Shown in pieces: positions 20,501-33,410 of a stretch of DNA of 64,000 nt. The translations under genes were made by a program, and so were the position numbers. The first letter of the stretch is position 1. Each line of letters opens with the position of its first letter. Source of the stretch: Theobroma cacao (Eukaryota > Streptophyta > Magnoliopsida > Malvales > Malvaceae); the NCBI RefSeq assembly GCF_000208745.1, contig NC_030859.1, forward strand, positions 6,382,211 through 6,446,210. Reading direction: 5' to 3'. The notes beneath the pieces were generated by a model. The model was given only the letters and a program-made list of their open reading frames with translations. It searched no databases and was not told where the DNA came from.

Positions 20501-23500
20501 TCCTTTGATTTGCTGGACGGCGGCAGCTTTATGGCTTTCAATCGGTTCCTCCTCACCTTCACCTGCAACATATATCCTCACCTCTGCCAGCGACATAGAT
20601 CCTCACCTCCACCGGTGACATATATCCTCAAATCTGAGTTAGATTTGCTTCTCTCATCAGGGCTAGGTTAGCATCTCTCCTCCGGCAGCCCCGGTAAACT
20701 TCCGATCAGCTTTTCTTAACTTTTCTCGATTGTTTCATTTTATTGCTATTTTATCTTTGTTTTGCTGTGTGTTAGTGTTACTGTGTTAGTGAAAAATGAA
20801 GTCTAAAAGTATCACTTTTTGTGTTTTGAGATTTGAATTGATGTTTCATGGCATATTTAATTGCTTGACTTGGCACTGGCAAGATGATTAGATGAATAAC
20901 TAAAAAGCAGAAGGGAAGATTGGGTTTGATATTACATGATCCGTTGACAGGAATTGATGTTGTTATAAAGAGAGGTTTTGGTGGCTTGTCGGTAATTCTA
21001 TAACATTAGAAGAAATTATTTTGTTCTTCTCTTTGAGGGATGAGATCTATTGTAATTAGGATAAACTTATAGATTAGAAGCTACCTATTGGAATGAACTT
21101 GTACTTCAAAAAGAAACAAAAATGAAATTGTGGATTCAATGTATTGCCTTGAAAGGCAAAAACTTATTGAATTATGTAAGGTAAAATTGCCGGTGATTGT
21201 TGGTGTAAATATTTAACATTTATTATTGTTATTTGTTAACCAAAATAAATATTGTTATTTGTTGGTGTAAATTTTTAACATTTTTTATTCATATTTATGT
21301 TATTTGAATGTGATTGTGATGGATCAATCAATTGAAAACTGTATAAATTTGGATGATGATGTGAACATTTTGAATGTAGATGAAATTTCCTCCAATCTCA
21401 TATATCTGAATCGGAACAATTAAGTAAGAAGGCCAAAAAAAAACTTCAAATGTTTGGAATTATTTCACTAAAATAGGCAAAAAGCAAGATGGAGTAGAAA
21501 GGGCAACTTGTAACGGCTGTAAAACGGAGTATAAGATTAGCCCTAAACCTGGTGGCTCTAATTATGGCACTTCACATTTGCATCGTCACATTGACACTTG
21601 TAAATTCATTTTATATTTTAATCCACATCAAATGCTTATGGATTATGAAGGGAAAGTAAAGGCTCGAAAATTTGATCCTAGAATTTCACGTGACATGCTT
21701 GCTGAAGCCATAATTAAGCATGACTTGCCTTATGCTTTTGTTGAATATAATAAGATTAGAGCTTGGGCTAAGCTTGTAAATCCAGATGTGGTGATGCATT
21801 CTAGAAACACTGTTGTATCTGATGTCCAAAGAATTCATTTGAAAGAGAAAGAGAAACTCAAACAAGTCATGGCCAAAATACCTAATGGAATTTGTTTAAC
21901 TTCTAATGTATGGACAGCATCTACTTCTGAGGGCTATATTTATTTGACTATTTATTTTGTCAATGAAAATTGAAAGTTATGTAGCAAGTTACTCAACTTT
22001 TGTCGTATGCCTCCTCCACACACTGAAGTTGAATTAGCTGCTATTGTATTTGATTGTTTGAAAGAATGAGAAACAAATAAAAAAGTTTTCTCTCTTACTT
22101 TAGATAATGCTTTTGCTAATGATAACATGTAAAAGGCCATCTTCATTTACAAAGTAGCTTGATTTGTGATGGTGAATTTTTTCATGCGCATTGTTGTACT
22201 CATATATTAAATCTTATTGTTCAAGAGGGCTTGAAAGTAGTCAATGAAGCATTGTTTAAAATTAGAGAGAATGTGAAATATGTAAAGGCATCGGATGGGA
22301 GGATGAAAAAGTTTCAAGAATGTGTTCAACACGTTGGTATTGATGCAAGCGTTGAGTTGCATTTAAATGTGTCAACTAGATGAAATTCAACACATTTGAT
22401 GCTTGAAAGTGCAATCAAATATCAAAAAGCTTTTGCTAGCCTTCAATTTGTTGATAGAACTTATAAATATAATCCATCTAATGAAGAATAAGGTCAGCAA
22501 TGATAATTTGTGAATTCTTGGAGCCATTTTATGATACCACAAACTTGATATCTGGTTCATCTTATCCAACTTCCAACTTGTATTTTATACAAGTTAGGAA
22601 AATTGAATCGATTTTAAACGAGAATTTGCATAATGAAGATAAGGTTATCAAAGATGTCTCAAAGGATGAAAATGAAATTTGATAAGCATTGGATAAATTA
22701 TAATGTAACGCTTGCATTTGGAGCTATTCTTGACCCAAGGATGAAGCTTGATTTTTTAAAATTTTGCTATTCTAAGATTGATGCTTCTACTTGTCATGAA
22801 AAGTTAGAAAATGTGAAGACAAAGTTGTACGATCTCTTTAAAGAATATGCAAGCAACACTCATGCATCAAGTACATCTTCTCACTCAATGGGTAATTTGC
22901 CTATGCAAGCCGAAGAGGGAACTAAACTCAAGGGATCAGAGATCTTTAGTGCAAGTTTATGTCTTTCCTTCATCCTATTACATGAGAATTTATGTTACTT
23001 TATTTATGTTTTGATAAATTTTTTTTTGTCTATGTATTTAAAAATTGTAAAAGTTCAAAATGTTTCAAAATGAAACAATTTCTACTGCTGGAAAGTCTGA
23101 GTTGGATATTTATTTAGATGAGGCAAAGCTTAATTATGAAGTGTTTAAAGACTTGGATGTGCTTAATTATTGGAAGAACAATGCTAAGCACTTTCCTGAT
23201 CTTTCTATTATGGCACGAGATGTATTGAGCATTCCAATTACTATGGTAGCATTAGAGTCTACTTTTAGTATTGGTGGTCATGTTGTCACCAAGTTTAGAA
23301 GTTCCCTCTGCCATGAAAATGTTCAGATGCTTGTTTGCACGAAAAATTAATTGCGTGGCTTGTCCTTAACTACCAATGGTATTGTTTAATTTATTTTATA
23401 TATTTCAATGTCTTTAATATTTACATGTTAAATTAATAATTTTAGTTAAAATTGAAACTCACTATATCTTTTTCTTTTATGGTAATGAATATTAGATGAT

Positions 23501-26500
23501 ACTGATTCAGACTTTGAGACATCATTGCTGTCCAAACAAGACTCAAATGTTTTTATTGAGGATGAAGATTGAGATGAACATAAATTAGTCTTGAAGTTTA
23601 TAAATATTTGATTTTATACTTATGTTGATGAGATTGTAGTTTGTGTAATTGTATTAAGGATTGAAATTTTATTTATGTTTGATGTAATATATTTGCTTAT
23701 CTATGTTTGATGTAATTTATTTGTTTGTAACATGTTTTTATTATTCAATTGATGGATTAAATCATGGGATACTTTTATTGATAGGGAGTAAAAATAATTT
23801 TTTTTTGAAAAAAAATGAGCTGACTCAGCCTGGCCCATGGGCTAGCAAGGGGTGGGCTGGGTTGGGATTTCATAGCCTATATAAAAAATGAGTTGGCCCG
23901 GCCCAACTCATATTTTTTCAGCCCACAAGGGCCTAGACCCAGCTGGCCCATATTAACAAGTCTACTCTTACATACTTGTTCACAACCAAACATGAGTGCT
24001 TCATGCCAAACATAACCAGAAGAGAATACCAACAAAGTAAGAGGTATAGAATATGCATATGTGTGTATACAAGGAGAGAACAGGGCACAAAATTTTCCAT
24101 ACATTGCCTAATATGGTTTGTATAGTGCATTGATAAAAGAGATGAATGAGTCAGAAAGAAGATGAAGCCACTATGTTATATTAAAATAAAGGGATGAAAT
24201 GAATATAAACAAGGGCATTCAACAGAAAATATGCAGTGCGAACAAGATAAACACATTTAACATGCCGGAAACAAGAGAAACATCCACAGCATAAACTCAC
24301 CTCTGCACAAATTTTCCCAACTGTAGAAACAGTCTCAACAGGGTATAAACCCCGCAAGGTCTCAGCACCTAGAATAATTGCATCACTCCCTGAAACAACA
24401 AAGTAGACGAAAAATAAAATTCCAAAAACCTGATTCCAACTATACTTGAATGCATACCAGAAGTTATTTATTAAATAAGGCTAAAGGAGATGGGGAAAGA
24501 GTAATACCATAATTAGGAGATTCCACCAAAACTTTTGACACACAGAAGGAAAAAGAAGCATTATGTGTCAGAGAAATACAATTTACCATCTAACACTGCA
24601 TTTGCAACATCAGTTGCTTCAGCACGAGTAGGTCTTAGGTTGTCTGTCATACTGTCCACAACACGAGTGACCACTGCAGGCTTTCCCACCATGTTGCACT
24701 TGTAAACAGCAGCTTTTTGAAATAGAAACACCTGTAAACTCCAAATGGAAGAATACCAAGATACTGAATTTAAATGTATGAAAAGTTGCAAGCAAGAATG
24801 TATACAAAGCATGATCACCAAATATGTTAACATTGTGATAATTATTATTATAATCAGAAACAAAGATAACCTTCTCTGGTGGAAGATCTATCCCCAAGTT
24901 TCCCCGAGAAAGGATGATTCCATCTGCTTCTTGTAAGATCTCATCAAAATGAGTAAGCCCCTACAAGTGGTTATGATAAAAAGACAAGATTCATATTTGA
25001 AATCAAAACGAAGTCTCGAATACCAATCAAAAGAGTGTAAAAAATTGCATGTTTACACATCAGACCTCTATATTTTCAATCTTGGCCAAAATTTGAGTCT
25101 GGTTTAGGTCACCCAGTTTAGAAAGAAAATCACGAGCCTGCACACAGCAATGTTGAATATAAGTAGGAAAGTGAAAAGATTCATAACTGTGAGCTCTTAA
25201 CATTGTGTTGGAATTTAAATAAATAAGGATGACGAAGATGCAAAGGGATAAGCTGAAATAGCAAAACAATATCCAAGCAGGAAAGTCCTTACATGGCGAA
25301 CATCTTCTGCATGTCGGGTATAAGACAAAGAAAGGAAGTCTATATTGTTACGAACACCCCAGGTGCTTATAACCTGATATTAATCAATAAAACATCATGA
25401 ATGCATTTAAAAAAATTTAAACATATACCTAGAAAGCAGATATATCAAGGGAATCCTTTTTTGTATAGTTGGACAAAACAATCTTGTGATGACAAAATGT
25501 TTATGTCTATTTAAAGTGAGTGTGGTTTGTAACTTAAGTGAATTATAAGATACAATGAATTATTCACAGAATCCATTAATAATGCTACATAATCTAGGTC
25601 CATCATCAAAATGGATCGTAACTGCTGGAAGGGATAACTTCAAGAAAAGAGATTTGCAGATATTTTTCCTACTGTAGGTTCTCCTTGAGCAACATTTCAA
25701 GTATAATAAACACTACCTCTCTCACAAGATTAATGGAATGATAGAAAATCATCAGATAAAAGTAAACAAGCACCAGATAGATATAGGCAATTACCTCTTT
25801 ATCCTTATCTGTTAAAGTGGGCATATCAATACGAATTTGAGAGACATGCAAAGTATACAACGGCCCAGACAAGGTAGCAGAATTCTTGATTAGACAAACG
25901 ACATCTTCACCACTCAACTCATCAACCTGAACAGTGAGACAAGCGCTGCATTAGTAGCCCTTTGCTGTTCATACCCCTCCCACTTCCCATCCCACAGGCA
26001 ATATATTTTTCCTTATTAGTAACTGGCTTTCTTGCATGAGATCAACCTCAGTTCAACTAGAAGGATATGAGAAAGCCAAGTAACCTGTGTCCAGCTCTAA
26101 TGAAGTGTCAATAGTCAAGAAATTTATGTCCATATTATGTCTGGTCAGAAATGTTTTACTCAGATTGACTTGATAACTGAGCCAATGAGCCCCCATCCCT
26201 TTAACATTGCCTTACCTCTAACCACACAGAAGTAGTTTCATTTCCAGTAAACAGGTATTGGCCAATAAAGATAGTATCGCCCTTCTTGACTGCCTGCAAG
26301 GACCAAATGAAACTTCAAATATGACAACAGAACCAACAAATGTGGCTAGGATGGAATAATTGCCACACTACTTTCTTTCATGATAAATTTTGGGGTAAGA
26401 GAGGACACAGAGAGAGATCAGAAGACAAAGAAGAAGTATATGGAAGTTAATAAAGTCCCCTTTTCTACAAAGTGGATTTAGAAATTCATCTAACTAGTAT

Positions 26501-28268
26501 GTCAGGAGTACATAACGAACATGAAAATCCCCTTTATTAACATAAAACCTGTAGAGACAAGAAGAGTGCATGGAACTAGAAAGAATGCGACGGCAAGCAA
26601 AAGAGTTCACCCAAATGCTCTTCATAAAGATTCTTCACTTGGTCAAACCATTATGTTAAACTAGTTCCTGTACATTTGACACTCAAAACCACTCAATTAT
26701 TCCTTTTGAAACCTAATCACATCTAGAATACTTAGAAATGTAAGAAGAATATCAGAAAAATGTCAAACTGAAACCATCCATAAATAAAATTGACAATTAA
26801 AACACTAAAAAACAACAATGCACAAGTTTTAGTAAAACCATCAAAATTTTCCTTCATATCCATTTATAAGATATTCAAGTAAAAGATAAAGAAGATACAA
26901 GAAGAACCAAGACAAATATCAGACTAGAGAGAGTCCAAGAAAATTTATAAAAATGTTTCTCACCTTAGACAGCCCATGAAAATTAATTGGTAGCAGATTT
27001 GAAGTAGCTTGTTTATCTTGATCTGGGGTGAGGACGACCTTCGTATCTTCCTCAAGGGAAATGGGGTGCTCTGTTCTATTAACTACTTGCAATTCTGGAC
27101 CCCCAGTGTCTAGCATAATCTGAAATAAAAGGGTACAACCTTGTAATATTTCTAGGTCTTTGGAGCATGAGAATTATCAAGAAAAATGAAACCAAAAGGA
27201 AGATCTCATTAAGCCTTGGATAAACCATTGTCTATACATATCAGGGGAAGGACTTTAATGGTGTAAAATAATAGTACAACAAATAAAATGACAGTTTTGA
27301 ACCAAAGAAAAAAGGACACTTACAGCACAGAGCTTCTTAGTACTCTTAACAGCTATCTTCAGATTTTCCAATGTCTCTTGGTGAAATTCAGTATCACCCC
27401 ATGAAAAATCGAACCTTGCCACTAAAAACAAAACACAATCACCTCAAAAGATTTAAAATCCACAAATGCCCAATTCTGATTTTCAAACACTCTGTTAAAT
27501 ATACAAGGACTTTAAAATCCACAAATGCCCAGTTCTGAATTTCACACGCTTTGTTAAATATACAAGGACATATATTCATTGTCTCTTTTCTTCTCTATGC
27601 ACATGCATGATTGCATCCAGAAACTGCTTTATACACTATACGTTCACCATTTGAATATCAGCCAAACTAAATTCTCCAATCAACTGAGCCTGATGCAAAT
27701 ATCTTTTCTTTTTGGAAAAGCCTGATGCAAATATCTGACACAGGTAAATGGAGAGAAACAACTTTTCTACGCAAATGAACCAAGATCAAGTAAAATTGCA
27801 TTTCAAACTATGATCATTTAAGGCTAACATAAGAGAAAAAAAGGCAATACCAGACATTCCAGCCTTGAGACAGCCAGAAATTATCTCCACACTTCGTGAT
27901 TTTGGACCGAGTGTCCCCACAATTTTGGTCATTGCAGGAAAGAAAGTCTGCAAAATACATTCATACCAAAATATAAGCAACGTCAGTCACATTAAACAAA
28001 AAAGTGCTTTTCTTCAAATATACTCAGTACCAGAACTATTTGTTCCTTGATTTCTCATTATTTTACTATGTACCCAAAAATCAGAAGCTTAATAAATTAA
28101 CACCCCAAAAAATAAAACTTTAAAAACAAATCAACTTTACAAGAAAGAAAATGTGTTTTTTGTTTTCTGGGTATTGTCAAGAAAAAACAAAAAACTTACA
28201 GGCTTAGATGGCTCAAGAATGGAAGCCATTCTCATAGGTTCTTCAAGAAGTAAGTGATTTGAGTTCAT
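17502..28268 (-). CDS. Pyruvate kinase, cytosolic isozyme
   Basis: Converts phosphoenolpyruvate and ADP to pyruvate and ATP in cytosolic glycolysis. There are 16 coding exons: 28268-28200, 27947-27851, 27421-27324, 27119-26964, 26293-26216, 25926-25795, 25373-25293, 25137-25066, 24960-24871, 24731-24587, 24389-24301, 19642-19547, 19377-19310, 19116-19017, 18517-18458, 17654-17502. They total 1584 nt (527 aa), the usual length, with all GT-AG sites and phases consistent. It starts [14 protein letters not shown] and has no transit peptide. Motifs are [13 protein letters not shown] (residues ~30-42), [14 protein letters not shown] (~56), the active-site signature [11 protein letters not shown] (~253-263) with the catalytic Lys, [19 protein letters not shown] (~273-291), and the C-terminal domain to ILELED. 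The Asn in RGNLG is normal for this plant clade, so I do not treat it as a defect. Intron 11 (4.66 kb) hosts an hAT element. Confidence 0.95.
19932..23964 (+). mobile_element. hAT transposon, 4.03 kb, in pyruvate kinase intron 11
   Basis: A complete element. Left TIR is TAGACCTGTAAAAATGGGCC; the right TIR, reverse-complemented, is TAGACTTGTTAATATGGGCC. It is flanked by perfect 8-bp duplications CTCTTACA at 19924-19931 and 23965-23972, diagnostic of hAT. Both ends are rich in GGGCTGG, GGCCCA and CTAAG words, likely subterminal transposase-binding motifs. 20340-20700 is a pyrimidine-rich leader before the coding part. It is inserted antisense to the host gene and leaves the splice sites untouched. 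Confidence 0.95.
21450..23349 (+). pseudogene. hAT transposase (BED zinc finger, RICESLEEPER-like), decayed
   Basis: A BED zinc finger ([20 protein letters not shown] then HLHRHIDTC, 21500-21602) is followed by hAT core pieces in several frames: [20 protein letters not shown] and [13 protein letters not shown] (to 21973), [11 protein letters not shown] with a stop, [17 protein letters not shown] (22183-22233), [20 protein letters not shown] (22705-22764), and the C-terminal dimerisation domain [20 protein letters not shown] plus [16 protein letters not shown] (23163-23290). It has at least five stops or frame changes, so no transposase is made from this copy. Confidence 0.9.
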
Positions 28269-29018
28269 CTTTTTTTTCCCTTCAAAACCACACTCAAGAA
28301 AAAGAAAGCTGAAGAAGAGAGCAAGAGCAAGTAACTGAAAGAAAGTGGAAGAGATTTTCTGCGTTGGTTTTATTCCTTCTGGATTCAGATTTCAGAGAGA
28401 TTTCTCTGGTTAATAGTACCAGGCTTGTATTCCTCGCATCACTTTCATTTTATATTCAGACAGATTGCGTGACTTTCAGTTTTCTTTTCCTCTCTTCTAT
28501 TATTTTTGTTTGTTTATTTAGTTTTAGCGTAATAATCGTAATTTTATTTTGTTGCTTTCTTATTACACGACACAGATGGACAATTATTTAATACGCAATC
28601 ATTAGTGCATTTAATAGTCAAAATGCTTGAAAAATCCCGTATTAAGATTATTTCTTTTACTCAAAATTATAATATTTTAATTCTTAATTTTTAAAAATTA
28701 TTTTAATTTAATCTCTCTAACATTATTTATTTAAATTTACAACTAAGATACTATCATTAAAGCTAACGTGACATCTCATACTAACGTGACATTACCACGC
28801 CATCACAAAAAGTGACATGACATTGCCACGTCACATTTTGAGTTCAAATGTTGACGTGGCACTATCATTTCACTTTTATATGGTAATATAGTAATGTCAC
28901 ATCTAAAAATTTTAAAAATATAAAATATTTCAAAAAGACATAACTTTGAGAAAAGAAAAAAAAGAAATAAAAAGAGAAAAAAAAATAAAACACAAGCAAA
29001 TTATAATCACGAGTAAAA
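28269..29018. promoter_or_regulatory. Upstream region of pyruvate kinase gene
   Basis: The minus-strand gene begins at 28268, so its 5' UTR and promoter lie here. On the minus strand an ATATAAAATG TATA-like word sits at about 28453-28444, consistent with a start near 28420; this is inference. Further out (28740-28880) are repeated CACGTCA/GTGACAT words within AT-rich DNA. Confidence 0.35.
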
Positions 29019-29110
29019 GTTTGGGTGTGATGGTAAAGGCTTTAGCATACTTGTTAGAAATCTTGAATTTAAACCTTAACAAGAGCACATCTTGTTTTGA
29101 ATAATAAAAG
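29019..29110 (+). repeat. Possible tRNA-derived SINE fragment
   Basis: GGGTGTGATGGTAAAGGC (A-box-like) is followed about 35 bp later by GAATTTAAACC (B-box-like) and then AT-rich DNA. The spacing suits a pol III promoter, but the boxes are poor and no tail or target duplication was found. Confidence 0.3.
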
Positions 29111-30784
29111 TGCTATGTCAACGCCATATCAACGTTAGCATTAACACTGTAACAATTAATTTAAATAAAAAATATTAAAAAAATTAAATTAAAATAATTT
29201 TTAAAATTAAAAAATTAAAATATTATAATTTCGAGTAAGAAGACTAAATTGAAGAAAACGCCTTAATGCAGACATTTTAGGTATTTTAACTTACATTTAA
29301 TATAATGTTTTTTAGCGGCAAATTAATGGTGATATAAAATTCCACGTGTAATTTATAGGCCGATGACAGCAGTACTATCAACCGCAGCTAGTCATGGATT
29401 TTGCTGTCACGGTCACATGTTACTTATCCTCATTTTTTTTCATTTCAAATATTTATGGTCCTTTCCATAAGATATGGGTTTTAAGTAAATTCACGTGTGG
29501 GGTTTATCAATTTATAAATAAGTCATTGATTCGTAAATTAGATATCGCAAAGTACATACCACCCTAGGTAAAAAGCCCACACAAAGAAAATCCAACAACA
29601 ACACACCAGGCTACGCACCATAACGAATAATTCTAGCAAACAAAGTTCAAGAGATCAAGACTGAAGTTAGTCAACTTTTGTTGGAAGGGTAAAGACGATG
29701 AGGAACAAAAGTTAAAATTTTTTAAAATTAATATATTAAATTTAATCAATAAGTAAAAAATTCATAATACATAATAATTTTATATAACATATAAATTAAA
29801 AAAAAAACAAGAAAAAAAAGATTTATAATAGATTTTTTGAAAAGTTGTGCTTGATGTTTGAAAAATTAAATGTGTTTTAGTAGTGAGTTATAAAGAAGAG
29901 ATTAAAATAAAAATAAAAAGAGAATGCTTGTTAACTTCAGTTTCATAACATGTGCAACCCATCAAGACTTGTATTTATGCATTAAGTTATTGGTTTGAAA
30001 ATTGATAGAGATTCTCTATGATAGTTGATAAATCAAGATCAGAGAAATGAATTAATTTTCTTTCGATATTGATGCATAGGTATAGCGAAGTCTGTCTAGT
30101 AAGGGCGGCAACCAATACCTGTTGAGATTTTCTGTAAACTAGAGAGCTTTACATGGAGTTTGTGTAGGACCCATGTGTTTCAAAAGGAAATGGCTCTAAA
30201 CTTTAGTTATTTCTACTGGTAGACTGCTTCATTATACGCAACTTATTTCATATTAGAGACACATCTTATATGTTTGGGTTGCAATATTATCAAAATGAGG
30301 TAGGTTTTGTACACATCTATCAAGTAATGAAATTTCATCAATTGTTTTTTAAAAAGTAAAAAATAAAAAGATAAAAGAGAAGAGAAAGGGAAAGAGAAGA
30401 GAGAAAAAAGTGTAGAGAAACTTAAGAATTAGGATAAAATTGAGTAGGATTTATGGTATCATTTTATTATTTTTTATTTATATAAATTATTAAATAAAAA
30501 GTTATTTTAAAAAATTAAAAAATTAAAAAATATATAATACTTATTTGGGAGGCAATGACCCTAATAAATATACTATCTTTCACTCTTGATTAAATATATA
30601 TATATATGTAATGAATAAATAATTTTAAAATTTTGGGGGGACATAACCACCCTCCGACTATGCAAAGGATTACATGAATCTATTAAGATAAGTACTAACA
30701 TAGTCTTTAATAGCTTTTTAGCAGCAGCACTTTTCATGTGAATCTACAGAATAATAGCTCTCGCAGTAATTTGAGTAGAGAGAC
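29111..30784. other. AT-rich intergenic DNA
   Basis: A (TA)n stretch at about 30594-30607, purine-rich 30350-30420, and GGGGGGACATAACCACCC near 30637 that may be a worn hAT end. No gene is seen. Confidence 0.45.
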
Positions 30785-32015
30785 TCTTTGCTCAAAAACA
30801 AATTTGTTTCTATTTCTCCATTAAGTAAGAAGAGGTAGTCACAAATGCAACTCAAAGCACTTCAGATTTCGCATGTTTCCCCTTTCTATTGTAAATCCAA
30901 TCAAATTCAAGATGCTAACTAATTGGAAATCTTTGAAGTCGAACCAACTATACACGGCCTGCCAAACATCCTTAGCATGACTGCACTCGAAGAAAAGGTG
31001 CCACCTATTTTCATCAGCTTGTTTACATAACTCACAAAGACCATGAAGCACAACATGATATCGAACTAGTCTATTTAGTTAGCTACCTATCTTGCACAAT
31101 AATCCAAGCAATAAATCTATGGTTGGGGATGCAAAGTGAGCACCAAACAAGTCTTCTCCAACCCACACTAGAATGCCCTACATAACCTTAAAGTAAGCTT
31201 TCCTTATGTTGAATTTGCCACTTGTTACATAGTTACCAAATTCATCTTAATTTGTATTTATGTCCATTACTCAAAACTTTCCTCATGACCCAAGATTTTT
31301 CACTCCAAAAATCATAGAAATAGGCCTTCCTTTGAAATGATACTCATGTAACCATTTAATCCAAAATTTCTCCTTTTCAACACTCAAACACCAATAGTGC
31401 TTTAAAACAACAATAGTATTCCACTTAAATACATGACATGTCTTCAAACCATCCTTGTTCTCTGCTTTGCACAGGTGAGACCAAGCAACTAAGGGCTTTT
31501 TTCCGCACCAAAGGATCTACATTCCATTAAACAGATTTACAAATAGCTTCAATTTTAGACACTATCTCCTTAAGTAGCAAGAAAATGTAGCTCCAAAAAG
31601 TTTGTAAATTGAAAATAATTGATAAAATTAACTATACTTTTCCCCATACGAAACAAATCTAGAAGTCCATGACTTAACTCTAGCAACAATTCTCTGAATC
31701 AAATGTTGACATTGTTGAACAGTTAACTTCCTAGCAAAAAGTGGTACTCCCAAATATTTAATTGGTAAAGTACCAAGTTCACAGCATGTTGTTTGCAAAA
31801 TTTCAATTTTATCTTCATAACATGCCCCTGGCCAAAAACACACAACTTTTTTGAGGATTCAACTTGCGCCCAAATGCTCTAGAAAACTTTCCAAAGGCAT
31901 CAAAAAGTAACTGAACAGAAGAAGTGTCTCCCTTACTATAAAGCAACAATTCACTGAAAAAAGTAAATGAGGAAAAATGTCTAGTGACGTAATTGAGGTT
32001 TGGTGGAAATTTCAC
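30785..32015 (-). pseudogene. LINE (L1-type) reverse transcriptase C-terminal fragment
   Basis: Minus-strand pieces in order: FFSELLLYSKGD and RAFGRKLNPQKSCVFLARGM (32015-31815), a frame change, then LGTLPIKYLGVPLFARKL (about 31790-31720) and LIQRIVARVKSWTSRFVSYG, degenerate sequence, and the zf-RVT domain CELCKQADENRWHLFFECSH (about 31036-30975). The order matches a plant non-LTR retrotransposon ORF2 after the RT active site. The YADD motif itself is not present. Stops and frameshifts throughout. Confidence 0.85.
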
Positions 32016-33410
32016 TTACCCCATAATTTGGATAATACTCTTTTATTCACTGAAAAAGGCAATATTGTTAATTACTAAGTTAATTCTAAATGAAAGGATA
32101 AGAATATATACCCTTTTATTTATTTTTTCACTTCATACTTTATTTCTTTTTCTTTTATTTTTTATCTCGTTTTTCTTTTTCCCAAGGAGTTTTATTTTTA
32201 ATTACAAAATTTTAAGATTTAATTAGTTACAAGTTATAGGATTGTAAGATTTAAATAGTTTTAAAATGATCTTTGATTACTTTCAAATTAAATTTTAATT
32301 ATGTTAAATTATATACAGTTATGTATTAAATATATTAAGTTATATTAATTCAATTGACAAGAGTAATTGTGATTCATGAAGTTTTATTGAAGATAAGCTT
32401 ACCTAAGTTTCAAAACACTCTTTTTGTCTCTTGAAAAAGTAACTGATACTAAGATTCCACTAGTCAAACTAATATTTGTTCAAAGCTTACTTTAGATAAT
32501 ACAGATACCCTCATTTTTTTTCATTTTAATACTTCTTTCTCGCTCCATCCTTTTCGCATTTTCCCCATTTTAATAAATTCTTTAACACTATACCTTTTTT
32601 GTTTCAAATTATTGGTAATTAATTGATTTCACTAAAGATAATTCTCAAAGATAATGAATAATTGAATTAAATATAATTTTAAAATATTTAATATTTAATT
32701 GAATTAGAATATAACTTAACTAAAATTTAATTTGATAGTAATTAAAGATGATCCTAAAAATAATCAAATTTCTCTATCTAAATCTTCTAATTTTTTGTTA
32801 AAAAATGAAATAAAATAAATGAAAAAAGACAAAGAGTATGTTTGTCTTTTTATTTAAAGTTAATTTAGTAATTAATATCATAACCTTTTAAGAGAGAAGA
32901 GAGGATACTTTTTAAACTAATGAATATACCTGTAGCTTCTATTAAACCTTAAGAGAGATTGTGTATTTTACACCATTAATTTTTGGTAATGGAGAGGATC
33001 CTCTCCCACAACTATTTATTTCTATCATTTATTAAATTTGTTTATGAGTAGGTAAGTAGCTGTGGATTCTTATAAATTTGGCGTAAGGCCCAATTAGCTG
33101 GTTAGATTGGGTCCACAAGTGCTAACAATGTCATTTATGTTTTCACTAGTTATACTGGTTGTTCTTTTGTATAGTAGAAACCTAATCAGATTAAATCTCA
33201 TTCAATTTATTTGAAAAAAACAACATACTCAAGTCAAATTACAGGTACTGGCCAAGTTGGTATCGGATTGGGTCATTTTCGAGTCACAGATATTATTGGG
33301 TTATACGATATTCATGTCTAGTCATTTTCAAGTTGGAGTTGTTTCTTTTATTGGGTCACTCGAATTTTAAGTCATTTTAAATTGAGTTAAGTTGGGTTTC
33401 AATTATTAAA
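32016..33410. other. AT-rich intergenic DNA
   Basis: No coding signal. 33270-33420 and 35320-35440 carry related words based on TCATTTTNAAGTT and GAGTTAAGTTGGG, probably old LTR debris. Confidence 0.45.

Noticed and set aside
24871..24960. Asn in the RGNLG motif of pyruvate kinase as an inactivating change
   Set aside because: Plant cytosolic pyruvate kinases of this clade carry the same residue, and the rest of the gene is intact.
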